Of a DNA stretch of 64,000 bases, positions 32,886-44,988 are shown piece by piece. The DNA lies in NCBI GenBank assembly GCA_022376465.1, contig JACDTU010000021.1:434001-498000 (forward strand), read 5' to 3'. This DNA comes from Cubamyces lactineus (lineage: Eukaryota > Basidiomycota > Agaricomycetes > Polyporales > Polyporaceae). A program made the position numbers and the translations under genes. The first letter of the stretch is position 1; every line of letters starts with the position of its first letter. The notes beneath the pieces were generated by a model. It was not told the origin of the DNA, did no database searches, and worked only from the letters and a program-made list of their open reading frames with translations.

Positions 32886-34607
32886 CTACATCTGTACACC
32901 CAGACTTCTCCTTGTTCTCATCTTACGGATCTCGGCCTCGATCTTCTCCCAAGGCGCAGTGAACACCGTAATGCGGCCTGAGCGCGTCGCGGACACCTCC
33001 AATCTCGGGAAGAGCGCGTCGATGAAACGGGCGACCTCCAATGTATTGATGGGGTCGCGCGTCGCAAATGTCAGGCGCAAGTCCAACTTTCGCAGCGGGT
33101 GCACAGCCTTCTCGGATTCCGCTATTGTCTTCGTCGACCGCGCCGTGGTGATGATCTCGGCAACAGCAGGCGCGGGTACGTCGAAGACCTGAGGGATGCG
33201 CACTTTCGTCAGCACGAGCTCGCGCAGGTCCGGGCAGAGCGCGGCGAAGTGGCGGAGCACGGTCATATCCGGGACGCTGTCCGTCGGGATGTACGAGAGG
33301 ACGAGCCGCCGCAGGCGGCGCCACGCGCGCGCGACGGCGAGCACGTCCTCGTCCGCGAGGTTCAGCCACGTGTCGAGGACGCGCAGCTCGACGTCCTCGA
33401 GCTGCGCGAGGCGCATGAGCGGCCCGATGAGCGTCGTGTAGTGCTCGAAGGAGGCGTCCGCGGGGATCGGCCAGTCGCACACGACGGTCGCGAGGACGAG
33501 CGTGCGGAGCGTCGGGGCGAAGTTCGCGAGGGCGAGCGCCTCGAGGCAGTGCTGGTGGCTCGCGGTGTAGGCCTCGCCGCCGATGTTGAGCGAGAGGCTG
33601 GTCAGGAAGGGGGCGTCGATACCGGAGGGCGAGAGCAGCCCCGCGAGGTCTGCGGGCGTGCCGTTCACGCGCAGTTCACGGAGGGAGGTGGACGAGGCGG
33701 CGCGTGGAGGGTTGGAGAAGTCCTTGACTTGCATGGAGAGCAGCTCGAGGTCGGGCAGCGCCTTGAGGATGAGATACAGGTCCGCAGGCCTGACGGTGCA
33801 GAGGTCGTTGTAGAGGTACAGCTCGCGCAGACGAGTGAAGCCGACGACGTGTGGGTATACGATGGTACTGGGGAGCTGCCGTCCAGAGATGACGAGTCGG
33901 CGGAGGTACGGCGCCGCTGCTGGGAGTCCGGCGAAGAGAGGCTCGGAGGGCGTGTAATCGTTCGGGGGCGTGGACATGATCGCGTTAGGCCTGGGTATAG
34001 ATCGCGCAGTAGAGAGTTCAAGACTCCGCAGAGAGGGCGAGGCGACCATGAGAAGTGTCATGTCCGTGGTGATAGCATGGCGCCACGCGAGTATGTTTAG
34101 GGAAGGCAGGAATGTCACTCCCCCGTTATGATGGACAATGGAGCGGATGAGCGCGAGCTCGGCTTCGCCGTACGACGCTGTCCCAATCTCGCGGATATGC
34201 GACGCTTGTTTGAGAAAGCGCTTCCATAAGCCAGGTTCCTTCACGACTATCTCTTTAACGAACTCTTCTGGCTCTACGATCTGTGCATGTCGTAACACCA
34301 GCTTAGTATGTGATATGCGTACGCGAAGTTGCACGCGACCCACCGTCCAGAACTCAGTAAGCCGTTTGGCGGAAGGCGGAAAATATCGCCCCGCCAACAG
34401 CGCCCAGAGAGGATGAAGGGAGTCGAGCTTCCTCCAGAGCACTCGTGACGCTGGTTCGGTCCATGTTTGACAGACGAGCGTACAAGCGGCCAGTGCTGTA
34501 CGGCCGGAGCCTCTGGTCCGAGACTCAAAGGCATTGAAGATGTACGCGAGGATATCGTAGTTATATAGAGCTGTCTGTGTCGACGAACTCGTGGGTTGTG
34601 CGGTCAT
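32886..34607 (-). CDS. F-box/LRR-like protein
   Basis: Intronless, 573 residues from the Met at 34607, chosen because it directly precedes the domain; an in-frame Met 50 codons upstream gives an unlikely hydrophobic leader. Residues 15-65 resemble an F-box (YDILAYIFNAFESR, ALAACTLVCQTWTEPASRVL W), which would bind SKP1 in an SCF ubiquitin ligase. The rest consists of degenerate leucine-rich repeats (LRRLVISGRQLPS, LRELYLYNDL, LELLSMQVKDF, LRTLVLATVVCDW, LRRLVLSYIP, LRELVLTKVRIPQ), a common architecture in mushrooms, where this family is greatly expanded. The substrate is unknown. High GC makes long false frames on the opposite strand. Confidence 0.85.
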   Translation of the reverse strand: MTAQPTSSSTQTALYNYDILAYIFNAFESRTRGSGRTALAACTLVCQTWTEPASRVLWRKLDSLHPLWALLAGRYFPPSAKRLTEFWTVGRVQLRVRISHTKLVLRHAQIVEPEEFVKEIVVKEPGLWKRFLKQASHIREIGTASYGEAELALIRSIVHHNGGVTFLPSLNILAWRHAITTDMTLLMVASPSLRSLELSTARSIPRPNAIMSTPPNDYTPSEPLFAGLPAAAPYLRRLVISGRQLPSTIVYPHVVGFTRLRELYLYNDLCTVRPADLYLILKALPDLELLSMQVKDFSNPPRAASSTSLRELRVNGTPADLAGLLSPSGIDAPFLTSLSLNIGGEAYTASHQHCLEALALANFAPTLRTLVLATVVCDWPIPADASFEHYTTLIGPLMRLAQLEDVELRVLDTWLNLADEDVLAVARAWRRLRRLVLSYIPTDSVPDMTVLRHFAALCPDLRELVLTKVRIPQVFDVPAPAVAEIITTARSTKTIAESEKAVHPLRKLDLRLTFATRDPINTLEVARFIDALFPRLEVSATRSGRITVFTAPWEKIEAEIRKMRTRRSLGVQM

Positions 34608-35649
34608 TGGGGACTGCGTGTAGAGCTGGTACCGCTGTTCGAACGAGATTGTGAGCAAGCCATTTAGTATGCACATCATTACCAACTCCCCGAGCTTACA
34701 TTGTGCCAATTGCTTTGTCTGCTGGTCCGTCCACAGTAGGCAAATTGTGCACCACACAACGGTATTCCGAGTCCTCTGATCCTCAAACTTCCCTACAAAC
34801 GATTCGAGTTCAGTTAGTAGCTAGCGGCTTATCTGCGGAACTGCGGATTTGAAGGCTTCGCCAGCCGGGATGGTCAGTACTGCAGAGGTGATCAGAGCAT
34901 GAAGTCAAGCTGCACTGCTCGAGCCTCGCAGAGTCCTGTTGCTTGACTTCGAACAATGCGCAGTATGGTAAGTAGTCAGCGTCCTGGCAGCTGCGATGTC
35001 GCCAATTGGTGAGAACAGGCAAAGGTGTGCGTCGCATGCCATGCTAGCCGCCAATCATTCTGACTAAGTTAGACCTCCGATGGCCCGGCAGTTGGGCATG
35101 CTGGACACTCTATTCCCTGAGATGAAATCCTCTGCATCAGCGCACAGGCAGGATGGATTCCAGCCAGTGGCCCAGTGCTGGCATGTCGTGAGATTGGGCC
35201 ATCAGTACTCACTACATACAAGAATTCTTACCCGATCGCGAGGCTATTACTTGAAGTGGTTTCATTCAAACTCCGCCTTTCCCACGAATACCTTGACACT
35301 GCGGTAACCTGTAGGCCTCATTGCGGCAAGTTCGCGGAGTGCCTTTGAGCATACACTGTGATCTAGTATTGCATCGTGACGGCGGCGCAGCGACCAAGTT
35401 TCGGGCTCTGCAGGTGTGTCAGTGAAGTAACCGGAGTAGAACGACGGTTTGTGGAAGACGGCGGCCTGACCGGTTTGATCAATAGGTTTCTACTCACAGG
35501 TGACGCTGACATAGCGCCGGGGGTTTAGTGCTGCTCTCTACATTGGAACCACAAATTTCGCCAGGTCAAGCGACGTCTCTGGCCGGCAGAGCTCTACCGA
35601 TAGTATACTATACTTTGTGCCTGATCGTCACATCCAGGGTGTAGGCATC
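34608..35649. other. Divergent intergenic region
   Basis: About 1 kb between the F-box gene and eIF2D gene. Short frames only; nothing supportable beyond promoters. Confidence 0.45.
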
Positions 35650-38067
35650 ATGTTCAAGAAAGCACTCGCGGATCTGAAGACATCAGGTGAGTATGTATAC
35701 CATCCTGACGAGTGTACTAAACTCACATTATTACCGTCGTGATGTAGCTCCTCTACGGAGCTCTGATCGTAGAAAGCTCAAGCAGCGCGTGCTGCAGGCC
35801 TATCCGATGATACAACCTGAAGAAGGGGACTTGTTCGTCCCAGACGGACTACAGTCCCAGAAATTCAGCACACATCTGGAGGATCCCGGTGTATGTGTCC
35901 ATATTTCATATGACGACTATTGTTCTCCTAACCTTTGGTCAGGTAGCCTATTTGTCTCCGGAAGGGGACCCTTTGTGGTTCACGATTGGCAAAGGATCCG
36001 AGGAGTTGATCCCTACCGGTATGGACATCAGGTCGTGTCTAAACGTAGTACCATGGACCCTAACTCCATGTGTTAAGTGTACACGCTGTGGAAGCGACCT
36101 GATCTTCTACCGTTTCTCTCTACGCCTGCGCCAGTCGTGCCCAAATTGATCAATGGTGCCGATCTCATGATACCGGGAGGTACGCTCGAGGCTCGTTCCC
36201 TAAGGCTTGTCGCTAAGTAGCACTACGCGATCTCATCACAAGCCAGTTGTCCAACATTCGCCAAATCTTGCTCCGGATCAGCTCGTAGCAGTGACGCAGT
36301 ACCACCGCGGCGCTATAGGACCTCCGCTAGCGGTTGGCCGTATGGCAGTCTCCTCCGATACCTTGCGCTCAGCGGAAGAGACGGACGTGAAAGGCAAGGC
36401 CGTGTATGTGCTGCATACATGGAAAGACGCCCTCTGGGAGATGGGCACGAGCAAGAAGGCGGATGTCCCTGCACCGAGAGAGTTCAATACGGCAACAGAA
36501 GCTGAGGAAGGAGACAGCGAGGACTCGCCAGAAGGAGACGGCCACGTAGACTCAGGGGATGCGCCGCCTGAAGCCAACGGCGAGCCTGTCCGTCAGGATG
36601 CCGAGTCTGCAGCAGCTGAAGCCAACTCGGGGACTACGACAGATGCAAATGGCGTAGGAGATGGAAGCTTGTCTTCTGCTAAGTTGACTCCCGAAGGTGG
36701 GTTGTGAGCAGTCTAAACGCATGCCGAGCCTAATATCTTTGGCAGACATCTCGTCTCTCCTTCGAGCCGCTCTGATCCAAGCAATCGGTACCACACTTTC
36801 GTCTCTACCCCCTTCGTCTTTCCCCATGTCAGCATCGGTGTTCTGGAGTACATATGTTCTACCGGCTCGACCAGCGTACGCGTTGGACATGTATGGCCTA
36901 CCTGGTAAGCCATCATTCTACTCTTTCTTGAGCACAACATTGTGACATACGTCGACCTCCACAGACCCTAGCGCGATCGATGTGAAACATTCTACGTTCA
37001 AGAATGTTAAGGCTTTCCTGAAAGCATCCGCGAAGGAGGGTCTCATCAAACTCAAGGAGAGCAAGAGCGATGTTATGGTGACAGGTGAGTATGGCAGCAA
37101 ATTCAGACGAAGGTGAATCAACCAACGCAACTATCGACAGCGGTATATCCTAAACATCCCGACGTGATCTCCCGACAATCGCATCGCACGATTGGGGATA
37201 TCGAGGCCAAAGCGAAGAAAGCCGAAGACAGGGAGCAAAAAGAACGCGAAGCCGAAGAGAAGCGCAAGGGCGAGATCCAGGTGTCTGAACTCTGGAAGCC
37301 GTTCGACACCACCGTCCCGCTGTTCGTCGCAGCAAGCAAAGAGTACGCTGGGCATTCTTCGCGATCCCTTGGATAGATTCGCTAACTCTTGTCGTCGCAG
37401 CACTTCTGACCTGTATACCATCACCGACATCAGGAACATAGTCAACGAATACGTCTCCTCCCGCAACCTCATCAACGCCAATGACCAGCAGTACATCAAT
37501 GTCGGCTCGGACGATGCCCTGGCTAGGGCCGTATCCGTCAAGGGCGAGGAGACTCCAGAGTTCATGAAGCGGGATGACGTGCTCAAGCGCATTCGCGCGC
37601 ACATGCAGACATGGCACGAGATTCGCGCTGAGGGCCGGGATCTTGTCCGAAAGTACGCTTGCTGCATTCCGCCGATCCTTGATTCGCCAACTGGGCTGAC
37701 TCGTCACGTTCAGGAAGGGTGAACTGAAGCCCATCTCGGTCGTTGTGAAGATACGGCAAGGCCGCAAAGCCTGCACACTCATCACCGGATTCGAACCGTA
37801 TGGCTTGCAAGCTGAAGAGCTCGCAGAAGAGCTCCGGAAGATGTGCGCGAGCTCCACATCCGGTAAGCATGCCTCTTATCTCCGATATGTGCTAGCCTGA
37901 CGCGAGGATGTGGCTGCCTAGTCACGCCTGTTCATGGCAAACCGAACTCGCTCGAGGTCATGGTACAAGGCAAGCAGATCAAGGGCGTAACGGACTTGCT
38001 TGCGGCTCGAGGCGTTCCGAAGAAATGGATAGAGAGCGTGGATAAGACAGCGAGCAAGAAGAAATGA
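35650..38067 (+). CDS. eIF2D: Translation factor eIF2D (ligatin)
   Basis: Cytosolic factor that delivers or removes tRNA at the 40S P site, in initiation and post-termination recycling (yeast Tma64). About 590 residues in ten or so exons. Order: N-terminal domain (MFKKALADLKTSAPLRSSDRR style start, with KQRVLQAYP); PUA domain (YLSPEGDPLWFTIGKGSEELIPTVYTLWK, with TLWK motif); GADLMIPG linker; an acidic insert of about 80 residues; winged-helix (LLRAALIQAIG, VFWSTYVLPARPA); SWIB/MDM2-like region (ELWKPFDTTVPLFVA, YTITDIRNIVNEYV); and a C-terminal SUI1 domain (VVVKIRQGRKACTLITGFE, VMVQGKQIKGVTDLL). The PUA exon joint uses the acceptor after GTGTTAAG, which rebuilds PTVYTLWK. Ends TGA 38067. Confidence 0.95.
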
Positions 38068-38283
38068 TTAGTGGGCGTATGAGAAGTTGTAGTATACATG
38101 TAGTACCACCCTACCGTCACAATGCATCATAAACCGTCCATTTCCATCTCCTTCCCCCTTGTGTGTTGTCTATTTTTCCGTACCTGTCAGTAGACTTGTT
38201 GCAAGCCCAGGGAGGCCTCTTCCGACATTCTACGGTGCGCTATTTGATTTCTGGGCTCAAAAGGACGGCAGAGAGCCCAAAAA

Positions 38284-38379
38284 TGACCACCGCAGGGGTC
38301 GAACCTGCAATCTCCTGATCCATCAACATCTCAGGGGACGTTTTCGTAGTCAGACGCGATGCCATTTCGCCAGGCGGCC
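38284..38379 (-). tRNA. tRNA-Arg(ACG) with intron
   Basis: The acceptor stem GGCCGCC pairs fully with GGTGGTC allowing G-U, the D-arm region is GCGAAATGGC, and the anticodon stem TCTGA pairs with TCAGG around loop C-T-A-C-G-purine-A. An intron of about 24 nt follows position 37. The T-arm contains GGTTCGACC (B box), and the discriminator is A. The anticodon ACG, read as ICG, serves CGU/CGC/CGA codons. It lies between eIF2D and the BBC1-like gene. Confidence 0.92.
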
Positions 38380-38720
38380 GATATGTTTTGGAGGAGGAAA
38401 TGGCCATACAGCCAGGAACGACAACCTGCCTAATTTGTGCAGCACAGCCTTCCGCATGACGTGCCACGTGCCTCGGTGATCCCCGAACGTCCCCGGATAT
38501 GGCCATGGAGCGCTCGTACTGAGTGCTATGTTTTGGGTCCTCGCCTGTGTCTTGACTGTCAGCACGGATATAACACCTGGAACAACTACTCGACAGGATT
38601 TTGAGGCTTGTACTTGAGCTGATACTTGATAGCCAGAGGTCAGCGTACAGTCGTCTAATACTGTAGCTCCATTACCACGAACGCGCAGTCAAGGTTCTAT
38701 CAGACCAGCATCATCTCAGG

Positions 38721-40629
38721 ATGCCAACGCTTGCAGGTAAGCATTTCCACACGCAGCCAAATCCTGACGATGGTGTGACACCACCACTATGTCTTCAGAG
38801 CTACGAAGTAAGGCGGTGAAGGTGAAGGATGCCAGCATTAGCACCCTCTCCAACACCAAGGACCGCATGACCAGCCAGCCCGGCAAAAACATCAACTGGA
38901 ATGCGGAGATTAAGCCTAAGCCACCACCACCGCCCAAGCCAGCCTTCAAGCCGCTCCCGCCGCCATCGAGGACGTCGTCGGCTGCAAGCAGTGCTAGCAA
39001 TGCGAGTACCCAGAATAAACCTGCTGTACCACCCGTTCCTCTGCGAAGAGGCGGTTCATCGGCCTCGTCCACGCTCGCACAGTCTCCCGGTGTGAATCCG
39101 AGTCCTCCGCCTCGTCCACCGCCCCGAGCAACCAACGCCTTTACCACTACTTCGACGGCAACTCCCCCTCTCCGGCCACCACCGAGGTCATTGAACAGCA
39201 CAGCCACCAGCTCACCCAGCCCTCCCCCACCTGCACCTGGTGGCTTGCAACCAGGACCACCACCTCCCATACGTCGAGAAACACGTCCGGACCTGGTTGC
39301 TCCCGCGCCTCGAGCTCATGTGCCCGTCCCGCCTGTCAGAAAGTTGCAAGAGGAAGTGGCTGACGTCGACCGGATCGACTGGGCCAACTTGTCTCCGGAG
39401 GACAAAGAGGCGTTCTTTGGCTGGCTGGACGAGTTCTTCTCGCGGTATCTGGGCGTTTCTGTGGGCAGCTGTGCGGAGCCTTCGAAGGCACCGGTGGCTG
39501 GACAACCACCTTCAGTAAGTCGCAATCTCTGAGCACCTCAACGTCGTACATCCAACTGGGTTGTGTCTGTGCAGCCCGTGGCCCGGATGACCTCCCGACC
39601 GGCTGCAGCATCGCATCAGTCTCGTACTACAATATCTGGTATGTGCACGGAATACCTTATACTTTCTCCCCGTATTGATGATCGACAGAGTACATCACAT
39701 CCTATCCCCCTCATCCTGAAAGCGGCTCGCTCGCAGAAGACCTTGCACATTACTTTTCCCCTTCCACCCACTGGCCGTCTGCATGGTACAGCGGGGACGA
39801 CATCCTCGCACCGCCTCTGCGCGGAAACGGCCAGCTGAACTGGAAAGGCGCCTGGTCTTCCAACGGGCGCAGCAAGACGATCTCTGTCGGCGTGCTCTTC
39901 GCCGACCTCAGCATGTGCTTCTACACACTCACCTTCCCGCAACCTCTTCCGCCCTCACACGACCCCAACGACGCGCGGACCGTTCAACGGAGCGCGCGGT
40001 ACCTCCCGCGCCCACAGCCATGGGATCGCGCACGGCTCGTCGAGGCACACGAGACGTACGGCGAGACAGTCGCTGGGTTCGCGGAGAGCTTCGCGGGCAC
40101 CGGCCAGTTCTGCGCGCGTGGCGAGTGCTGGGACCTCGCGAACGAGGCGTTGAAGAGTTTTGATCAGTACGACTGGGTCCCGCGACCGGTGCCGAGCATC
40201 TCGCGCACGCACGGGCACCTCATCTTTGAAGGGCGGGCGAGCGACAAGGGGCGCACGCAGGTCGGGCGCTGGCGCGGAGGCGACGACCGTGTTCGTAGGG
40301 GAGATATCCTCGAGTGGAGGCTGGCGAAAGTGTCCCGAGGCCCGTATGCGTCTTCGACGCTAGGCAACCCAGACCATACGGCGGTGATCGTGAGCGATGC
40401 CGTGCCGCGGACAGCGGTCGCGGATGGGATATCTGTTGCCCCACGGGAGTTGGGCACGCTGGTGGTGGTCGAGCAGGGTGTGACGTCGCCGCCGAAGAGG
40501 GAAAGCTACGACTTGGCGCAATTCGAGGAGGGAGAGGTGTGGATATACCGTCCGGTGAGCATGGAGGCCTATGTAGGCACATTCCCGGTAGCGCAATGTC
40601 CGGAGGGCCTCAACACTCTGACTGTATGA
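38721..40629 (+). CDS. BBC1/AIM3-type protein with cysteine-peptidase-fold domain
   Basis: Likely cortical actin-patch or endocytosis protein related to the C-terminal part of yeast Bbc1 and Aim3. The start lies in a 16-nt first exon (MPTLA) that splices to ELRSKAVKVKDAS, the usual beginning of the family. Residues 40-170 are very Pro-rich (PPPPPKP, PPPRSL) and should bind SH3 or profilin-type partners. No SH3 domain is seen. The C-terminal half shows EYITSYPPHPESGSLAEDL, HWPSAWYSGDDILAPPLRG, SNGRSKTISVGVLFADLS, then FCARGECWDLANEAL and GNPDHTAVIVSDAV. Cys in GECWD and His in DHTAV sit where a CHAP/NlpC-type fold places its catalytic pair. Whether it is an active peptidase is unknown. Convergent with DIM1, 140 bp apart. 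Confidence 0.87.
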
Positions 40630-40769
40630 CCTACACACGACCACTGTAACATAGTTCCCGACATCAATGGATTTCCCTGGACTCGGAATCATGATGGTTC
40701 GCAAAGAAGATATAAATTACAACAAACAGCCCAACGGTTAGCGTACAGGAGTCCTAAACAAAAGCCCGT

Positions 40770-42024
<1,255 letters not shown>

Positions 42025-42507
42025 TTCAGGTCGGTCCGGGGCCTAGAGCAAAGATAAGAGGGGAGAGCACGGGTATGAGCAGAGAGAATTATGGCAGGCG
42101 TTCAGTAAAGGGACATGCTGCATGCAGACCAAAGAATTTCCCTTCCCGATCGGGACGGAAATCCCACGTGGCTCACCAACACCCCGCATCCAGATTTGGA
42201 TGGCGCATCCTTCACCAGCTTCATTCTGCACCACAGCCGTCTCCAAATAACTCTCCAACTCTGCTTGATGCCCGTCGTTTGTTCGACGGCTCGCGGTGAA
42301 GGGGTGGCAACTGGCGCTGGGGAGATGTTTTCCCTCGGTGGAGGTTTGACGTCAATGTGATATGTCTGGGGACAAGGGAGGGGAGTCGGGCCCGTCATAT
42401 ATAAACCCGAGCAACTTGCAGTGACGGGCCCCAGTAGGAATCGACACACCCTTGCAACTTACGACAAACCCCTACGACACCTCACCAGCTCATACTCTGT
42501 CTTCACT
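42025..42507. other. Divergent promoter region of DIM1 and the SMP gene
   Basis: 483 bp. A clear TATA box (listed separately) serves the SMP-repeat gene; no gene seen. Confidence 0.5.
42398..42405 (+). promoter_or_regulatory. TATA box of the SMP-repeat gene
   Basis: TATATAAA lies 103-110 bp before the start codon at 42508. A consensus TATA box is typical of inducible genes, in keeping with a stress-protectant role. Confidence 0.6.
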
Positions 42508-43692
42508 ATGCCCATGAACGCCTTCCAAACCTCCCTCTCTGGTGCCAGCCCGCTGAACCTGAAGGACATCTCTGAGGGTACAGTCGCTCTCCTCAAACGC
42601 GTTACTTCACTCGTAGCTGACATACAACTTCTTCAGCCGATGCCCGCAGGATCATGTCCGAAGAGCACAAGGCTCTTGGCTACCGTCCACCTCCGGGCTC
42701 ACTTGCTTCCCAAGCGCAAGCCGCCATCGCGCGTCACGAGAGCCACCGTGCGGATGAGCACGCGCTCACATTGGACCAAGAGCAGATTCGCCAGGCGGCT
42801 CTCGCAGATGCGGAGCGTATCAAGCAGCAGCGTGGTAATGGGGAAGGAAACGGAGGTACTACGAATGCAGGCAGTGCTGCCAGTGCCGTCGACCTCAACG
42901 CCGTGGGAGAGGGTGCGCAGACTATCTCATAGCAGTATTCCTCGATCCTGTAGCTAACTTATCGACTTGTGTCATATAGCTGAAGCGCGGAAGCTCATGT
43001 CGGACGAGCACAAGGCGCTTGGTTATCGCCCTCCGCCGGGCTCACTCGCCGCAGAAGCCCAGGCTGCTGCCGCTAAGCATCCTGACGCTTCCGGAGGTAT
43101 CGACAACACGATACTAGCCAAAGCTGCTCTGGAAGACGCTACACATATCGCTCCCGGAAATGGTAGTACAACGAACCTCGATGTCAACAATGTCGGTCAA
43201 GGTAAGGATCTCATCAAATGGTGACAGGCAGATACTCACTCTAAGGACTCCTCTATAGCGGAGGCTCGCAAGCTCATGTCTGAGGAGCATCGAGCTCTAG
43301 GCTACCGCCCTCCAACAGGCTCACTCGCAGCTGCAGCTCAGGCTGCAGCGGCCAAGCATCCCGACGCCAGCGCAGGCGTTGACCAAGCCACGCTCGCCCA
43401 TGCTGCGCTCGAAGATGCTGAAAAGATTGCCGCTGAGCGTGATTCTGATGTCGACGACCTGTCACAAGATCCTGTAATTCATTTGTCTGCTACTGCGTGT
43501 ATCCTGGTTCTCACGAGATGTGCTTGTTAGGTGACGAAGGAGATAGCCTCGTCTCTGGTGTCGCAAGAACACAAGGCGCTTGGCCACCTTCCTGAGAGCG
43601 GAAGCATCCCCGCTACCGCTCAGAGCCTTGCAGACAAGAACGAGCAAGATGGCGGAGAGCGCACCCTTGGGGAGGCTGGAGCATGCATGTAA
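42508..43692 (+). CDS. Four-repeat SMP/LEA-like stress protein
   Basis: Hydrophilic Ala/Glu-rich protein of about 310 residues built from four repeats of EARKLMSEEHKALGYRPPPG plus a following AAAQAAAAKHPDA-type helix, resembling the seed-maturation-protein (SMP, LEA class) domain. Each repeat is essentially one exon; introns fall just before the repeat (phase 1 joints E|A in the first three), so it grew by exon duplication. The fourth repeat (SSLVSQEHKALGHLPESGS) is the most diverged. The short first exon (PMNAFQTSLSGASPLNLKDIS) has no signal peptide. The protein is probably a desiccation or spore-dormancy protectant, by family analogy only. Ends TAA 43692. Confidence 0.85.
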
Positions 43693-44162
43693 GGTATACC
43701 AAGGGAGGCGACGCAGCATTAGCCGATTGCGAAGTACAATAAATGTGTATCAATAGTTCAAACGTCAAGATGATATCGTGAATCCATTGCTTTGCATGAG
43801 GTCGAGTCTCTGCGAGCGTGAGGACTACTATCTGGAGCGAGCACTGGCTGTAGCTTAACTGATAAGATAAGATCCGCACAAGATCTAAGTAGACGCCGTT
43901 GGCCAGGAATTTGAGCATGGTGAAGCTGCTAACAACCTCAGGCATCCGTGTACCAAACTCCACCATCCAACACAGATTCTCCACCGACATCACAGCCTAC
44001 CTCTGTTCCAATGGCATGCACATGCACTGTACTGCTAAGGATGAACCATCGACGTACAATCTATCTGATCTTACAACTCGGCACCATATATACAATCCGA
44101 AAGAGATCAGCCCTGCAGCGTACCCCACTCTCCCGTGGCAACTGGCCATGAAAAGCCAGCGG
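43693..44162. other. Convergent 3' region
   Basis: 470 bp between the ends of the SMP-repeat and BolA genes; no gene seen. Confidence 0.5.
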
Positions 44163-44671
44163 TCAAGATGCAGCCTGTTGGGCCAGATAGTTCTGGTATT
44201 GGGTCGGGGTGAGCGTTTTCTGCAACGATACATCGGTGAGTATGCTCTTGTGCACGGAGTTTGGGCGGGAGAAGGTGGCTTCGACGCTCGCTGCTTATCA
44301 CTCACCTGCGAAAACGCGTGCATTTGGGCGATCTCCTTCTTCAACACCTCGTTAACTTCGCAGGGAATCATCGTCAGCCTCGGACTCGCAGTCAGGTGCG
44401 CGACCGGAGAAGTACACTCACTGAAGCGATGCCTCGCGAGCGTGTTCTTGCCTTCGAAAGCCTATATCACCCAACACACAGTGTCCCGGGTGTTTCCGTT
44501 AGGCGACGGTTCATAATTGTTGTCACCAAATTTCTACCGCAAACGCACCTCGCTCACCACGAACACGGAGTAGTTCTCGCCGCATCCGTTGGAGGTATCC
44601 TCGATCTCAAGGTAGGTGACCGGCATAGCCGCGCGGATCGCGGCCTCGAGGTCGACAGCGGAAATGGGCAT
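44163..44671 (-). CDS. BolA-family protein
   Basis: About 89 residues in four exons, broken up too much to appear as a single open frame. Sequence blocks: MPISAVDLEAAIRAAMPVTY, EIEDTSNGCGENYSVFVVSE, AFEGKNTLARHRF, INEVLKKEIAQMHAFSQ, KTLTPTQYQNYL. The GCGENY and RHR motifs mark the BolA fold. The Cys in GCGE is characteristic of the Fra2/BOLA2-like cytosolic type, which binds [2Fe-2S] clusters with a monothiol glutaredoxin and signals iron status. There is no targeting presequence, which also fits the cytosolic type. All three introns are GT-AG and restore the frame. Divergent from the SET-domain gene, 317 bp apart. Confidence 0.93.
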
Positions 44672-44988
44672 GGCGCGCTCTATAACGTGGACTGGAGACG
44701 GTGTTCGAGAGCGCAGCTTAGGCGAGTGCTAGAGGGCCTAGAAACGGGGGAGGTTTGCGGATGACTGGGAGGAGAGTGGTTAGAAAGCGCAATCTGATAA
44801 GATATGCAGTGCCCGGTCCCCGAGGTGCCTGTCCTCGGGATCAGATAAGATTATGAATAGATGGCGTGGACGACAGTGGCCGCCGGGCTTGGTTGAGAAC
44901 TTCATTCGCGTCTGACTTTCAGACGGTTATAACACCCTAATAGTTCAGGAACATAGAACTATTCAGCAACATACGGGAACTGATCGCG

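Noticed and set aside
33099..34100. 333-codon forward frame
   Set aside because: It is antisense to the F-box/LRR exon and is Arg/Glu/Gly-biased, as expected from high-GC codon use on the other strand.
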